Shown piece after piece: positions 9,559 to 18,300 of a stretch of 64,000 nt of DNA. Origin of the DNA: QWQI01 sp964608915. GTDB taxonomy: Bacteria; Planctomycetota; Planctomycetia; Isosphaerales; Isosphaeraceae. Below the pieces are notes generated by a model. That model was not told where the DNA came from, did no database searches, and saw only the letters and a list, made by a program, of their open reading frames with translations. The stretch is from NCBI GenBank assembly GCA_964608915.1, contig CAZSQA010000026.1:31909-95908 (forward strand), given 5' to 3'. Position 1 is the first letter of the stretch; each line of letters begins with the position of its first letter. The position numbers and the translations under genes are program-made.

Positions 9559-10283
9559 TCGCTGGCCTGGCTTTTCATGACTTTGCGGGCGGCGATGTAT
9601 TCTTCCAGGTCGAAGTTTTCCTTACGGCAGAGTTCGAGGGCCGGCTTTTCGATGGCCTGGATTTTGGCGCAGGCATCGGCAACTTTGTCGGCGATTTCGT
9701 GGGGAATGATGCAGACGCCGTGCTTGTCGCCGTGGAGCAGGTCGCCGGGGCGGATCTCGACGCCGCCGATCCGCACCGGCTTGCCGTAGTCGACGAGACG
9801 GACATAGGCGTGCGACACGCAAGGATTGAGGCCAAAGAGATGGAAGCCGATGGCGGCGACTTCGTCGAGGTCGCGCGGGCAGCCGCTGGTGACGTGCCCG
9901 ACGCAGCCGAGTTTTTTGTGGATCAGGGCGGTGACTTCGCCGAACTGGGCACCGACGCCGGCCGGAATGTCGAGATCTTCGCCCACAGCCACTTTGGGCC
10001 CTGGCATGGCGGCGACATAGCGGAAGTAATCGCCGAGGATGTCCTCACCCCTGGCGATTTCGCCCTCGTGGGCGGGCAGGGCACGTGTCTGGGCGGTGAC
10101 GGCGTAACCGAGCATGACCCCCTGATTCGGCAGCAGGCAGCGAATGGAGTGGGGGAGATATCCGAGGTGCCGCGGGCGAATTTTGAATAGCTCGATGGCG
10201 TTGGACACGGTCGGCGTATCGTACCGCCGCAGGGCTTCAAGTTGGGAATCCGAAAGCACTTGGTAAGGAGCGGGATGGCTCAT
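9555..10283 (-). CDS. RraA-like protein (HMG/CHA aldolase-type fold)
   Basis: The 242-residue protein carries features of the RraA / 4-hydroxy-4-methyl-2-oxoglutarate aldolase superfamily: YDTPTVSNAIELF near the N-terminus, a central GEVTALIHKKLGCVGHVTSG with CPRDLDE, and VRIGGVEIRPGDLLHGDKHGV near residue 185. In the aldolases the Gly-x-x-Arg-Asp-type segment binds a divalent metal; here CPRDLDE occupies that place. It may cleave a 2-oxoacid-type substrate, though many members are uncharacterised and older databases call them dimethylmenaquinone methyltransferase. It is the first gene of a run with a lipoprotein, a methyltransferase and a D-2-hydroxyacid dehydrogenase. Confidence 0.85.
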   Translation of the reverse strand: MSHPAPYQVLSDSQLEALRRYDTPTVSNAIELFKIRPRHLGYLPHSIRCLLPNQGVMLGYAVTAQTRALPAHEGEIARGEDILGDYFRYVAAMPGPKVAVGEDLDIPAGVGAQFGEVTALIHKKLGCVGHVTSGCPRDLDEVAAIGFHLFGLNPCVSHAYVRLVDYGKPVRIGGVEIRPGDLLHGDKHGVCIIPHEIADKVADACAKIQAIEKPALELCRKENFDLEEYIAARKVMKSQASE

Positions 10284-10632
10284 GGGCGGCGCGACTCCAT
10301 GGCGCGGGAGGGGAAATCACGGGCACTGCGGACGTTGACACATCATGGACACCTTGAGGAATCCGGTCAACCAGTCTGGGAATTCCCGACGGGATTTGCT
10401 ATTGTTTTGGGATCGTGTCGGAAAACTTCGCCCACTCGGATCTTGATTCGGGCAGCCCAATCGGTTCAAGTGAGGAGAATCGTCCGGACCGCTCTCCGTC
10501 ATTACGGAATCGGCCGAGAGAATGATTCGGACGAAATCGTCGGGAATTGGGCAGAGGATCTCCCGAGTCGCCTGCACTTCGCCTCGGTCCGCAGATCACC
10601 GCCATCCGGAAACAGGACAGGAGCCATAGCCG
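10284..10632. other. Intergenic region between divergent RraA-like and STAS genes
   Basis: No gene was supported in these 349 bases. It must hold promoters for both directions, but no clear -35/-10 pair was recognised. AGGAG ahead of the STAS start, at a slightly long 12-nt spacing, is the only site I would point to. Confidence 0.5.
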
Positions 10633-10989
10633 ATGTCAGCGTCCCGTAGCCACCTTCGGACCGAAACCATCGACGGAGTGACGGTCGTCAGCTTCGTCGA
10701 CTCCACGATTCGCGACGAAGAAATCATTCAGGCCGTGGGCGACGAATTGTTCAGTCTCGTCGAGGAAGACGGTCATTCCCAGTTGCTGCTGAATTTCGGC
10801 AACGTCCAGTACTTGTCCTCCGCCGCACTCGGCAAGATCATCAATCTCCGCAACAAGATCAAAAAGGCGGGCGGCACGCTCAAGCTGTGCTCGATCGCCG
10901 ACGAGTTGATGGAAGTCTTCCGTCTGACCCGGCTGGACAAGGTTCTCCAGATTTACGACGAAGAACAGGATGCCCTGGCCACGTTCTGA
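10633..10989 (+). CDS. STAS-domain anti-sigma factor antagonist
   Basis: The 118-residue protein is a single STAS domain. The diagnostic segment is LLLNFGNVQYLSSAALGKII, which places a phosphorylatable Ser at the start of the switch helix as in SpoIIAA/RsbV. It should release a partner-switching anti-sigma or kinase protein when unphosphorylated. No anti-sigma kinase lies beside it, but a receiver-PP2C phosphatase of the type that dephosphorylates STAS proteins is encoded at 40608 in this window. It is a single-gene unit ending in a terminator before mutS. Confidence 0.92.
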   Translation: MSASRSHLRTETIDGVTVVSFVDSTIRDEEIIQAVGDELFSLVEEDGHSQLLLNFGNVQYLSSAALGKIINLRNKIKKAGGTLKLCSIADELMEVFRLTRLDKVLQIYDEEQDALATF

Positions 10990-11060
10990 CGAACAGGGCT
11001 TGACCCGCACAGGCCGGTCCTGCTTCCCGACGGAATCACCGATCACGAGTCGCCAGAACG

Positions 11061-11090
11061 GGCCAGCCCCGTGTCTGGCTTTCGTTTTTT
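11061..11090 (+). terminator. Rho-independent terminator after the STAS gene
   Basis: GGCCAG and CTGGCT arms (one G-T pair) with an 8-nt loop are followed directly by TTCGTTTTTT. It lies 72 nt past the STAS stop. Confidence 0.7.
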
Positions 11091-11112
11091 CCGAGCCGCG
11101 CTGAACCCCGAT

Positions 11113-13773
11113 ATGTCTGACCCATACGATTCGCCGATGATGCGTCAGTATCGTGAGCTGAAGGCTCGCGATCCTGACGCCCTGCTGCTTTTCCGCATGG
11201 GCGACTTTTACGAAATGTTCGGCGACGACGCCGTCGAGGCCGCCGATCTGCTGGGCCTGACGCTCACCAGCCGTGACAAGAATTCCGATAACCCGATGCC
11301 CATGGCCGGGTTCCCGCATCCGGCCCTGGAACAGTACCTGGTCAAGATCATCAGCGCAGGCAGGCGGGCTGCCGTCTGCGAGCAGATGGAAGACCCCCGC
11401 AATGCCGCCGGTTCGATCGTCAAACGCGACGTCGTCCGGGTCGTTTCGCCAGGCACGCTCACCGAAGATTCCCTGCTCGACCCTCGAACAGCGAACCACA
11501 TCGCCGCCGTGTTCGAATACAGGGGCAAAATGGGTGTGGCTGTCGCCGAGCTTTCCACCGGCCGGTTCGCGATCACGCACCTGCAGAAGCTCGAGCTCGT
11601 CGAAGAACTGGCACGCCTGGCTCCTTCGGAACTGATCGTCTGCGAAACACAGACCGAAAACGCCTGGCTGAAGGCCCTGCGCGGGCAGATCACGGTGCTG
11701 GTGACGCCACGGCCAAGCTGGGACTTCCTGCCCGACCGCGCTCTCAAAACGCTTTGCGGCCAGTTCGGCACGACCACGCTCGCCGGCTTCGGCGTCGATG
11801 ACGATGCCCCCGAAATCCCAGCGGCCGGGGCACTCGTCGCCTACCTGCTCGATACGCAGAAAGCCGCACTCCGGCACATTCATCAGATTCGGCCGTATCG
11901 TGTCGACCGGATTTTGGGCATGGACCCGAACACCCGCCGCGCTTTGGAACTGACCCGCACGATCCGCGAAGGCCGGCGAGAGGGTTCGCTTCTCGCCGTG
12001 ATCGACCGCACGGCTTCGCCGATGGGCGCCCGCATGCTCAGCGAGTGGCTGGCAGCGCCTCTGGTAGACAAGAGCGAAATCGTCGCGCGTCATGACGCCG
12101 TCGAGGAACTCTTCGCCAACAACGACTTAAGGACCCGATTCCGCCGCTGGATCGCCGAGGTCGCTGACTTGGAACGGCTTTCCGCTCGTGTCGGTACGGG
12201 CCGCGCTACGCCACGGGATCTGCTCGCCCTCGGACGCACCCTGCTGATTCTCCCGGAGATCAAGACCCTGCTCGCGAAATGCGGCAGCGAGTTGCTCAAT
12301 CGGCTCGACGCGGCCCTGGAACTCTGCCCCGAAATCCGTGCGGCCATTCTGACCGCGATCTCCGACAATCCGCCCGCCAATCCTCGTGACGGCGGCGTGA
12401 TTCGCGAGCATTATCACCCTCTGCTCGACGAACTTCGAGACGCGGCCCGCGGCGGCAAGAACTGGATCGCTTCCTATCAGGCCGACCAGATTCGTACGAC
12501 CGGTATTCCGAGCCTGAAAGTCGGATTCAACAAAGTCTTCGGCTACTACGTGGAAGTGACGAACGTTCACTCGTCGAAAGTGCCTGCCGAGTATATCCGC
12601 AAGCAGACGGTCAAGAACGCCGAAAGGTACATCACGCCCGAGCTGAAAGAATACGAAGACAAAGTCCTGCGTGCCGAGGAACGGGCCAGAGAGCTGGAAA
12701 TCGAGCTTTTTCAGGCCCTGCGCGACCGGGTCGCCGCCGAAACGCCCCGGCTCGTCCAGGCGGGCGGCGTGCTTGCGGCTCTGGATACGCTTTGCGCCCT
12801 GGCAGAGCTGGCCGTTCAGCAGAATTACGTGCGCCCCGCCATCGTCGAAGAGCCCGTTCTGGAAATCCGGGCCGGCCGCCATCCCGTGCTCGACACGCGC
12901 CTCAGCCGCGGCGAATTCGTGCCCAACGACACCCGCCTCGGTCCAGAAGGCGGCCTGATTCTCGTCATCACCGGGCCGAACATGGCGGGAAAAAGCACAT
13001 ACATTCGCCAGGTCGCCCTGATTACGATTCTGGCTCAGATGGGCTCTTTCGTGCCTGCGACAAGCGCCACGATCGGCTTGACGGACCGGGTGTTCGCTCG
13101 CGTGGGGGCATCCGACGAGCTTTCGAGAGGGCAGTCGACGTTTCTCGTCGAAATGTCCGAAGCGGCCAATATTCTGCACAATGCCACTTCGCGCAGTCTG
13201 GTGATCCTCGACGAAGTCGGCCGTGGCACTTCGACGTTCGACGGCGTTTCCCTGGCCTGGGCCATCACCGAATTCCTTCACGACCACGTCCGCTGCCGGG
13301 CGCTGTTCGCCACGCACTATCACGAACTGGTCGACCTGGAGAAAAGCTGCCCGGCCCTGCGTAACGCCAACGTGGCCGTCGATAACCAGGACGGCGAGAT
13401 CGTCTTCCTGCACCGCATCGTCGAAGGTGGCGCGGATCAAAGCCATGGGATTCACGTGGCGCGGCTGGCGGGCGTGCCCGCACCGGTACTGGAACGGGCT
13501 CGTCAGATTCTGGACCAGCTCGAAACGCAGCACGCGGCGATGAGTCAGGCGGCCGCGGCCACGCACGAGGCCGTCGTTCCGGCGGCAAGTTCCGCGACAC
13601 CCAAAGCCCTGGCCCCGAAAGTGCGCGTGAAGACTGCGAGAGGTCTCACGGCATCGTTGTTCGCCGCAGTGCCCGACCCGCTGGTCGTCGAGCTTCAGGA
13701 AACGGACCTCGAAACATTGACCCCGGATCAGGCGATCGAACGCATCCGCCGCTGGAAAAGTATCGTAAGCTGA
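11113..13773 (+). CDS. mutS: DNA mismatch repair protein MutS
   Basis: The 886-residue protein has the usual MutS1 length and domains. The mismatch-recognition Phe-x-Glu motif sits in GDFYEMF near the N-terminus, followed by connector, core/lever and clamp regions. The C-terminal ABC-type ATPase has Walker A GPNMAGKST near residue 621 and Walker B VILDEVGRGTSTFDG near 697. It recognises base mismatches and small loops and recruits MutL; no mutL is in the window. I chose the ATG at 11113 because an in-frame GTG at 11071 falls inside the terminator of the preceding gene. There is no strong Shine-Dalgarno sequence in front of it. Confidence 0.97.
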   Translation: MSDPYDSPMMRQYRELKARDPDALLLFRMGDFYEMFGDDAVEAADLLGLTLTSRDKNSDNPMPMAGFPHPALEQYLVKIISAGRRAAVCEQMEDPRNAAGSIVKRDVVRVVSPGTLTEDSLLDPRTANHIAAVFEYRGKMGVAVAELSTGRFAITHLQKLELVEELARLAPSELIVCETQTENAWLKALRGQITVLVTPRPSWDFLPDRALKTLCGQFGTTTLAGFGVDDDAPEIPAAGALVAYLLDTQKAALRHIHQIRPYRVDRILGMDPNTRRALELTRTIREGRREGSLLAVIDRTASPMGARMLSEWLAAPLVDKSEIVARHDAVEELFANNDLRTRFRRWIAEVADLERLSARVGTGRATPRDLLALGRTLLILPEIKTLLAKCGSELLNRLDAALELCPEIRAAILTAISDNPPANPRDGGVIREHYHPLLDELRDAARGGKNWIASYQADQIRTTGIPSLKVGFNKVFGYYVEVTNVHSSKVPAEYIRKQTVKNAERYITPELKEYEDKVLRAEERARELEIELFQALRDRVAAETPRLVQAGGVLAALDTLCALAELAVQQNYVRPAIVEEPVLEIRAGRHPVLDTRLSRGEFVPNDTRLGPEGGLILVITGPNMAGKSTYIRQVALITILAQMGSFVPATSATIGLTDRVFARVGASDELSRGQSTFLVEMSEAANILHNATSRSLVILDEVGRGTSTFDGVSLAWAITEFLHDHVRCRALFATHYHELVDLEKSCPALRNANVAVDNQDGEIVFLHRIVEGGADQSHGIHVARLAGVPAPVLERARQILDQLETQHAAMSQAAAATHEAVVPAASSATPKALAPKVRVKTARGLTASLFAAVPDPLVVELQETDLETLTPDQAIERIRRWKSIVS

Positions 13774-13828
13774 CCGTTCTCGAACTGTTGCGTGCGAATG
13801 CCCGAAGCCGATCATCCGGTGCTTTGTT

Positions 13829-13921
13829 GAGGATCCTCACGTATTACGTGAGCCAGCCGGGTGTCGGGCGGTGTCCTGATATTAGTAAGACTGATGATAA
13901 TATCGATTCTTCATAGGACAC
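13829..13921. promoter_or_regulatory. Cluster of dyad symmetries upstream of the LysR gene
   Basis: Three symmetric elements lie in 93 bases: GAGGATCCTC (13829-13838); a 17-bp palindrome CTCACGTA-T-TACGTGAG (13836-13852); and nested arms GTGTCCT/AGGACAC (13871-13877, 13915-13921) around GATATTA/TAATATC (13878-13884, 13898-13904). They are placed as operators for the LysR regulator that follows, which usually autoregulates. That role is inferred. Confidence 0.45.
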
Positions 13922-13947
13922 TTCGATCAGATTCAGAGGCAGGACTA

Positions 13948-13979
13948 TTGACACAGGGTCCGGGCGTGCGATTTACTAT
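13948..13979 (+). promoter_or_regulatory. Candidate sigma70 promoter for the LysR gene
   Basis: A perfect TTGACA at 13948-13953 is followed after 18 nt by TTTACT (or after 20 nt by TACTAT). The start codon chosen for the LysR gene is about 60 nt downstream. Confidence 0.45.
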
Positions 13980-14041
13980 TGGTCAATTCGATACTGTCGA
14001 TGTGGCAGTATTATGAATTTTCGATGAAAGACGCGAGAGCC

Positions 14042-15052
14042 ATGCAGCTCGAATCCCTCAAGATCTTCTGCGACGTGGCGCGGCTGGCCAGTTTTTCGCG
14101 GGCGGCCCGCGAGAACGACGTTTCCCAGTCGTCCGCCAGCCAGGTCGTTCTGCAGCTTGAGCAGCGTCTTGGGGCACGACTTCTGGATCGCTCGAAGCGT
14201 CCGCTGGTGCTGACGGAAGCCGGGCGGATTTACTTCGAAGGGTGCAAGGGCATACTGGGCGAGTTTCAGGAGCTGGAGAACCGTGTCCGGAAGCAGGCGG
14301 ACGCCGTTCCCGTGGACGGAACCGTCCGGGTGGCATCGATTTACTCAGTCGGACTGCACCACATGGTGCGGATCATCAAGGAATTTCAGGATAGTCATCC
14401 GCAGGCGCAGGTGAAGATTGACTATCAGCACCCGTCGGCAGTGCTCGAAAGCGTGATGGAAGAGAAAGTCGAATTGGGGCTGATCAGTTTTCCCAAGAAG
14501 TGGCCCGAGCTGGCCGTTCTTCCCTGGCGGATCGAGCGCATGGTCCTGGCCGTGCCGGCGGGCCATCGTTTCGCGGAACGAACCCTGATCGATCCTGAGG
14601 ATCTTGCCGGCGAGCGGTTCGTGGCGTTCGACGAAGGTTTGCCGATCCGCCGGGCGATCGACCGGTTCCTGCGCCATCATGGAGTCGCCATCGATATCTC
14701 GCTGGCGTTCGACAACATCGAAACGATCAAGCGGGCCGTCGAAATCGGATCAGGGGTGTCGATCCTGCCTGAGCCGACGATGTCGAACGAAGTTCGCAGC
14801 GGAGCGCTCGTCGCGATTCCGATCCGCAATGACGGCGATCCGCTGGTCCGGCCACTGGCTCTGATCCACCGCAAGAACCGGGCCCTCAGCCCTGTGGCGA
14901 ACCGCTTCCTCAAGCGATTGCTCGACGAATCCGAGACCGAACCACCCGGAACGTCCCCTTCGGTGGTGTCCGAGTCGAAACCCGAAATGTTGACGAACGA
15001 GACGCGAATAAAACAGACGGACAATTCGGAGGCGACGCGTCCGACGGCCTGA
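14042..15052 (+). CDS. LysR-family transcriptional regulator
   Basis: The 336-residue protein starts MQLESLKIFCDVARLASFSRAA and continues through SQSSASQVVLQLEQRLGARL, a standard LysR winged helix-turn-helix at residues 1-60. The effector-binding region follows, with AVPAGHRFAERT and EIGSGVSILPEPTM typical of the family. The last 40 residues are polar and probably disordered. The ATG at 14042 is preceded by GAGAG; an upstream TTG would add 21 residues. It lies directly upstream of and in the same direction as gltB. Control of gltBD, as GltC does in Bacillus, is a reasonable guess from position only; the similarity could equally be to CysL/CysB-type regulators. Confidence 0.88.
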   Translation: MQLESLKIFCDVARLASFSRAARENDVSQSSASQVVLQLEQRLGARLLDRSKRPLVLTEAGRIYFEGCKGILGEFQELENRVRKQADAVPVDGTVRVASIYSVGLHHMVRIIKEFQDSHPQAQVKIDYQHPSAVLESVMEEKVELGLISFPKKWPELAVLPWRIERMVLAVPAGHRFAERTLIDPEDLAGERFVAFDEGLPIRRAIDRFLRHHGVAIDISLAFDNIETIKRAVEIGSGVSILPEPTMSNEVRSGALVAIPIRNDGDPLVRPLALIHRKNRALSPVANRFLKRLLDESETEPPGTSPSVVSESKPEMLTNETRIKQTDNSEATRPTA

Positions 15053-15345
15053 AACCGTCGCAACCTCCGGAACTTCGACTTCGGCTCATTCCCTTCCGGA
15101 TCCTTCAGGGTTCCGGGCAGAGAGCCGGACACCGAACCGATAATCTTCGGCATGGAAGCCAGCGCTGGCGGGAATCACTTCCCGACGGCGCGAGGCACGA
15201 CCGGTCACCTTCCCGAAGACCGGACCGAACTCCAGACTCCCCAGTACGAAAAATCCGAGACGATTGACGCCGAACCTGGGGGGATGCCCTCATTCTGCGT
15301 GGAACCAGAAGCAGAGTCCCTTAATCCTACGGAAAGCAGTTGCCG

Positions 15346-18300
15346 ATGAGTCCCCTTCGTCCCCAATCGCAAGGTCTTTACGATCCGTCCTTCGAGCACG
15401 ATGCCTGCGGCGTCGGATTCCTCGTGGACCTCAAGGGACGAAAAAGTCACAAACTGGTCCGCGACGCCATCCGGGCACTGATCAATCTCGATCACCGGGG
15501 TGCTGTCGGGTCGGACGCGACCGGCGACGGTGCCGGGATCCTGATCCAGATCCCTCACGCCTTCATGAGAACGCGCTGCGAGGCGCAAGGAATCGAATTG
15601 CCCGGCCCTGGCCAGTACGGCGTGGGCGCTTTCTTCTGCTCGCCGGACGAAGATAACTGTTTGTCCGGTCAGTCGATGTTCGAAAAGATTGTGCGACAGG
15701 AGGGTCTCCAGTTCCTTGGCTGGCGCAAGTTGAAGACCGACTCCTCGAAGATCGGCGATACGGCCCGCGCCGTCGAACCGGCCGTCTATCACGCCTATAT
15801 CGCATCGCCCTATGGCGACGACACCGACCGCTTCGAACGCAAGCTCTTCGTGATCCGCAAAGTCTTCGAAAAGGCGATGCGCGAAAGCGGACGGGCAGAC
15901 GGCCACTATTTTTATTTCCCCAGCCTTTCCTGCCGTACGCTCGTCTATAAGGGGATGCTGACGCCTGAGCAGGTCGGCAGCTATTATGCGGACGATCTCG
16001 AAGACCCGCTGATGGAATCGGCCTTCGCGATCTATCACTCCCGGTTCTCGACCAATACGTTCCCTTCATGGGAACTGGCTCACCCGTACCGCATGATCGC
16101 CCACAACGGCGAAATCAACACCCTGCGTGGCAACATCAACTGGATGCGTGCACGCGAGTCTCTGTTCGCATCGAAGCTGTACGAACCGGGCGATGTCGAG
16201 AAACTGCTGCCGATCATCACTGAAGGGCTCTCCGACACGGCATGTCTGGACAACGCCGTCGAGCTGCTGATCAAGTCGGGCTACAGCCCGGCCCATGCCA
16301 TGATGATGCTCATTCCCGAAGCGTGGGAGCATCATGAATCGATGTCGCAGTCCAAGAAAGACTTCTATCACTATCACGGCTGTCTGATCGAGCCGTGGGA
16401 CGGCCCCGCGTCGGTCGTCTTCACCGACGGCCGCAACATCGGCGCGGTGCTGGATCGCAACGGGCTGCGTCCGAGTCGCTACTACGTGACGAAGGACGAC
16501 ATGGTCGTCATGGCGTCCGAAGTCGGCGTGCTACCCGAAATCGCGACAGAGGACATCGTGCTGAAGGGTCGTCTCGAGCCTGGCAAGATGTTCCTGATCG
16601 ACATGGTTCAGGGGCGGATCGTGGGCGACGATGAGCTGAAAAGCGCGATCGCCTCGGCGAAGCCTTATGGCGATTGGATCAAGAACAGCCTGGTCAAGCT
16701 GGAAAAGCTGCCCCCGGCCGCGAAGGTGCCCGAGCCGGATCACGACACGCTGCTGCACCGCCAGCTCGCGTTCGGCTATACGCTGGAAGACCTGAAGTAC
16801 ATTCTGGCCCCGATGGGCAACGACGGTGCCGAGGCCATCGGCTCGATGGGAACCGACACGCCCCTGGCCGTGCTTTCGGACAGGCCTCAGCCGATCTTCA
16901 ACTACTTCAAGCAGCTCTTCGCCCAGGTGACGAATCCGCCGCTGGACGCCATTCGCGAAGAGTGCGTGACCTCGGTGCTGACCAACATCGGACCTGAGGA
17001 AAACCTTCTCGAGCCTTCGCCGCGGGCGTGTCACGTGATCGAGCTGAAAAGCCCGATCCTGGACAACGACGAAACCGCCAGGTTCAAGGCTCTCAACGGC
17101 TGGGAAGGGTTCAAGTCGACGGTTCTGGACATGACCTTCCCGGCTTCGAAGGGCGCGGCCGGTATGGAAGCCGCTCTCGAAGAGATCTTCGACAAGGCCG
17201 TGCGTGCCATCGCGACCGGCACGACCATGCTGATCCTTTCGGACCGCGCCGTCGGCCCCGATCGCGCGCCGATTCCGTCTCTCCTGGCCTGTTCAGGCCT
17301 GCACCACCACCTGGTGCGTCAGGGCTTGCGGACGCGCGTCGGCCTGGTCATCGAATGCGGCGACGCCCGTGAAGTGCACCACTTCGCTCTGTTGCTCGGC
17401 TACGGCGCCGGGGCGATCAACCCCTATGTCGCCTTCGAAACGCTCGACGACATGATCAAGCAGGGCTTCCTCAAGGCCGAGATCGACCACGAAGAAGCCG
17501 TCGAGCACTATCGCAAGGCGATCAAGAAGGGCGTGATCAAGGTGATGTCCAAAATGGGCATCAGCACGATCCAGAGCTATCGCGGCGCGCAGATTTTCGA
17601 AGCCGTCGGTCTCAACGAGAATTTCATTTCGAAGTATTTCGAAAAGACGGCCTCGCGCATTTCCGGGGCGGGTCTGCCCGAAATCACGCGGGAAGTGCTC
17701 GCTTCGCACAGCCGGGCCTATAACCCGCGGGAAACCGGCACGCCGCTGCTGGACTGGGGCGGCCAGTACCAGTGGCGCCGCGAGGGTGAGTTCCACCTGT
17801 TCAACCCCGAAACGGTGTTCCGCCTGCAGCACGCCACGAAGACCCAGCGCTATGACATCTTCAAGCAGTACACCCGCATGGTCGACGACCAGAACGAACG
17901 GCTGTGCACTTTGCGCGGGCTGTTCGACTTCCGGTTCGACCAGGCCGCGCCGGTGCCGATCGAAGAAGTCGAATCGGTCGAGTCGATCGTCAAACGCTTC
18001 GCCACCGGGGCGATGAGCCTGGGATCGATCTCCGAAGAAGCCCACGAAACCCTGGCGATCGCCATGAACCGCCTGGGCGGCCGTTCGAACACGGGCGAGG
18101 GCGGCGAAGACCCGCGCCGGTTCAAGCCCGATGCCAACGGCGACAACCGCCGAAGTGCGATCAAGCAGGTCGCCTCCGGCCGTTTCGGCGTGACGAGCGA
18201 ATACCTCGTCAATTCCGACGAGTTGCAGATCAAGATGGCCCAGGGCGCCAAGCCGGGCGAAGGCGGTCAGTTGCCGGGCTCCAAGGTGTCCGCCTACATC

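Noticed and set aside
11071..11112. GTG start for mutS adding 14 residues
   Set aside because: The codon lies within the terminator hairpin of the preceding gene and the added residues match no MutS.
10636..12093. A 485-codon minus-strand frame across the STAS gene and mutS
   Set aside because: It is antisense to two well-identified genes and its product has no family features.
12127..13815. A 562-codon minus-strand frame
   Set aside because: Wholly antisense to mutS; reading-frame bias of GC-rich coding DNA explains it.
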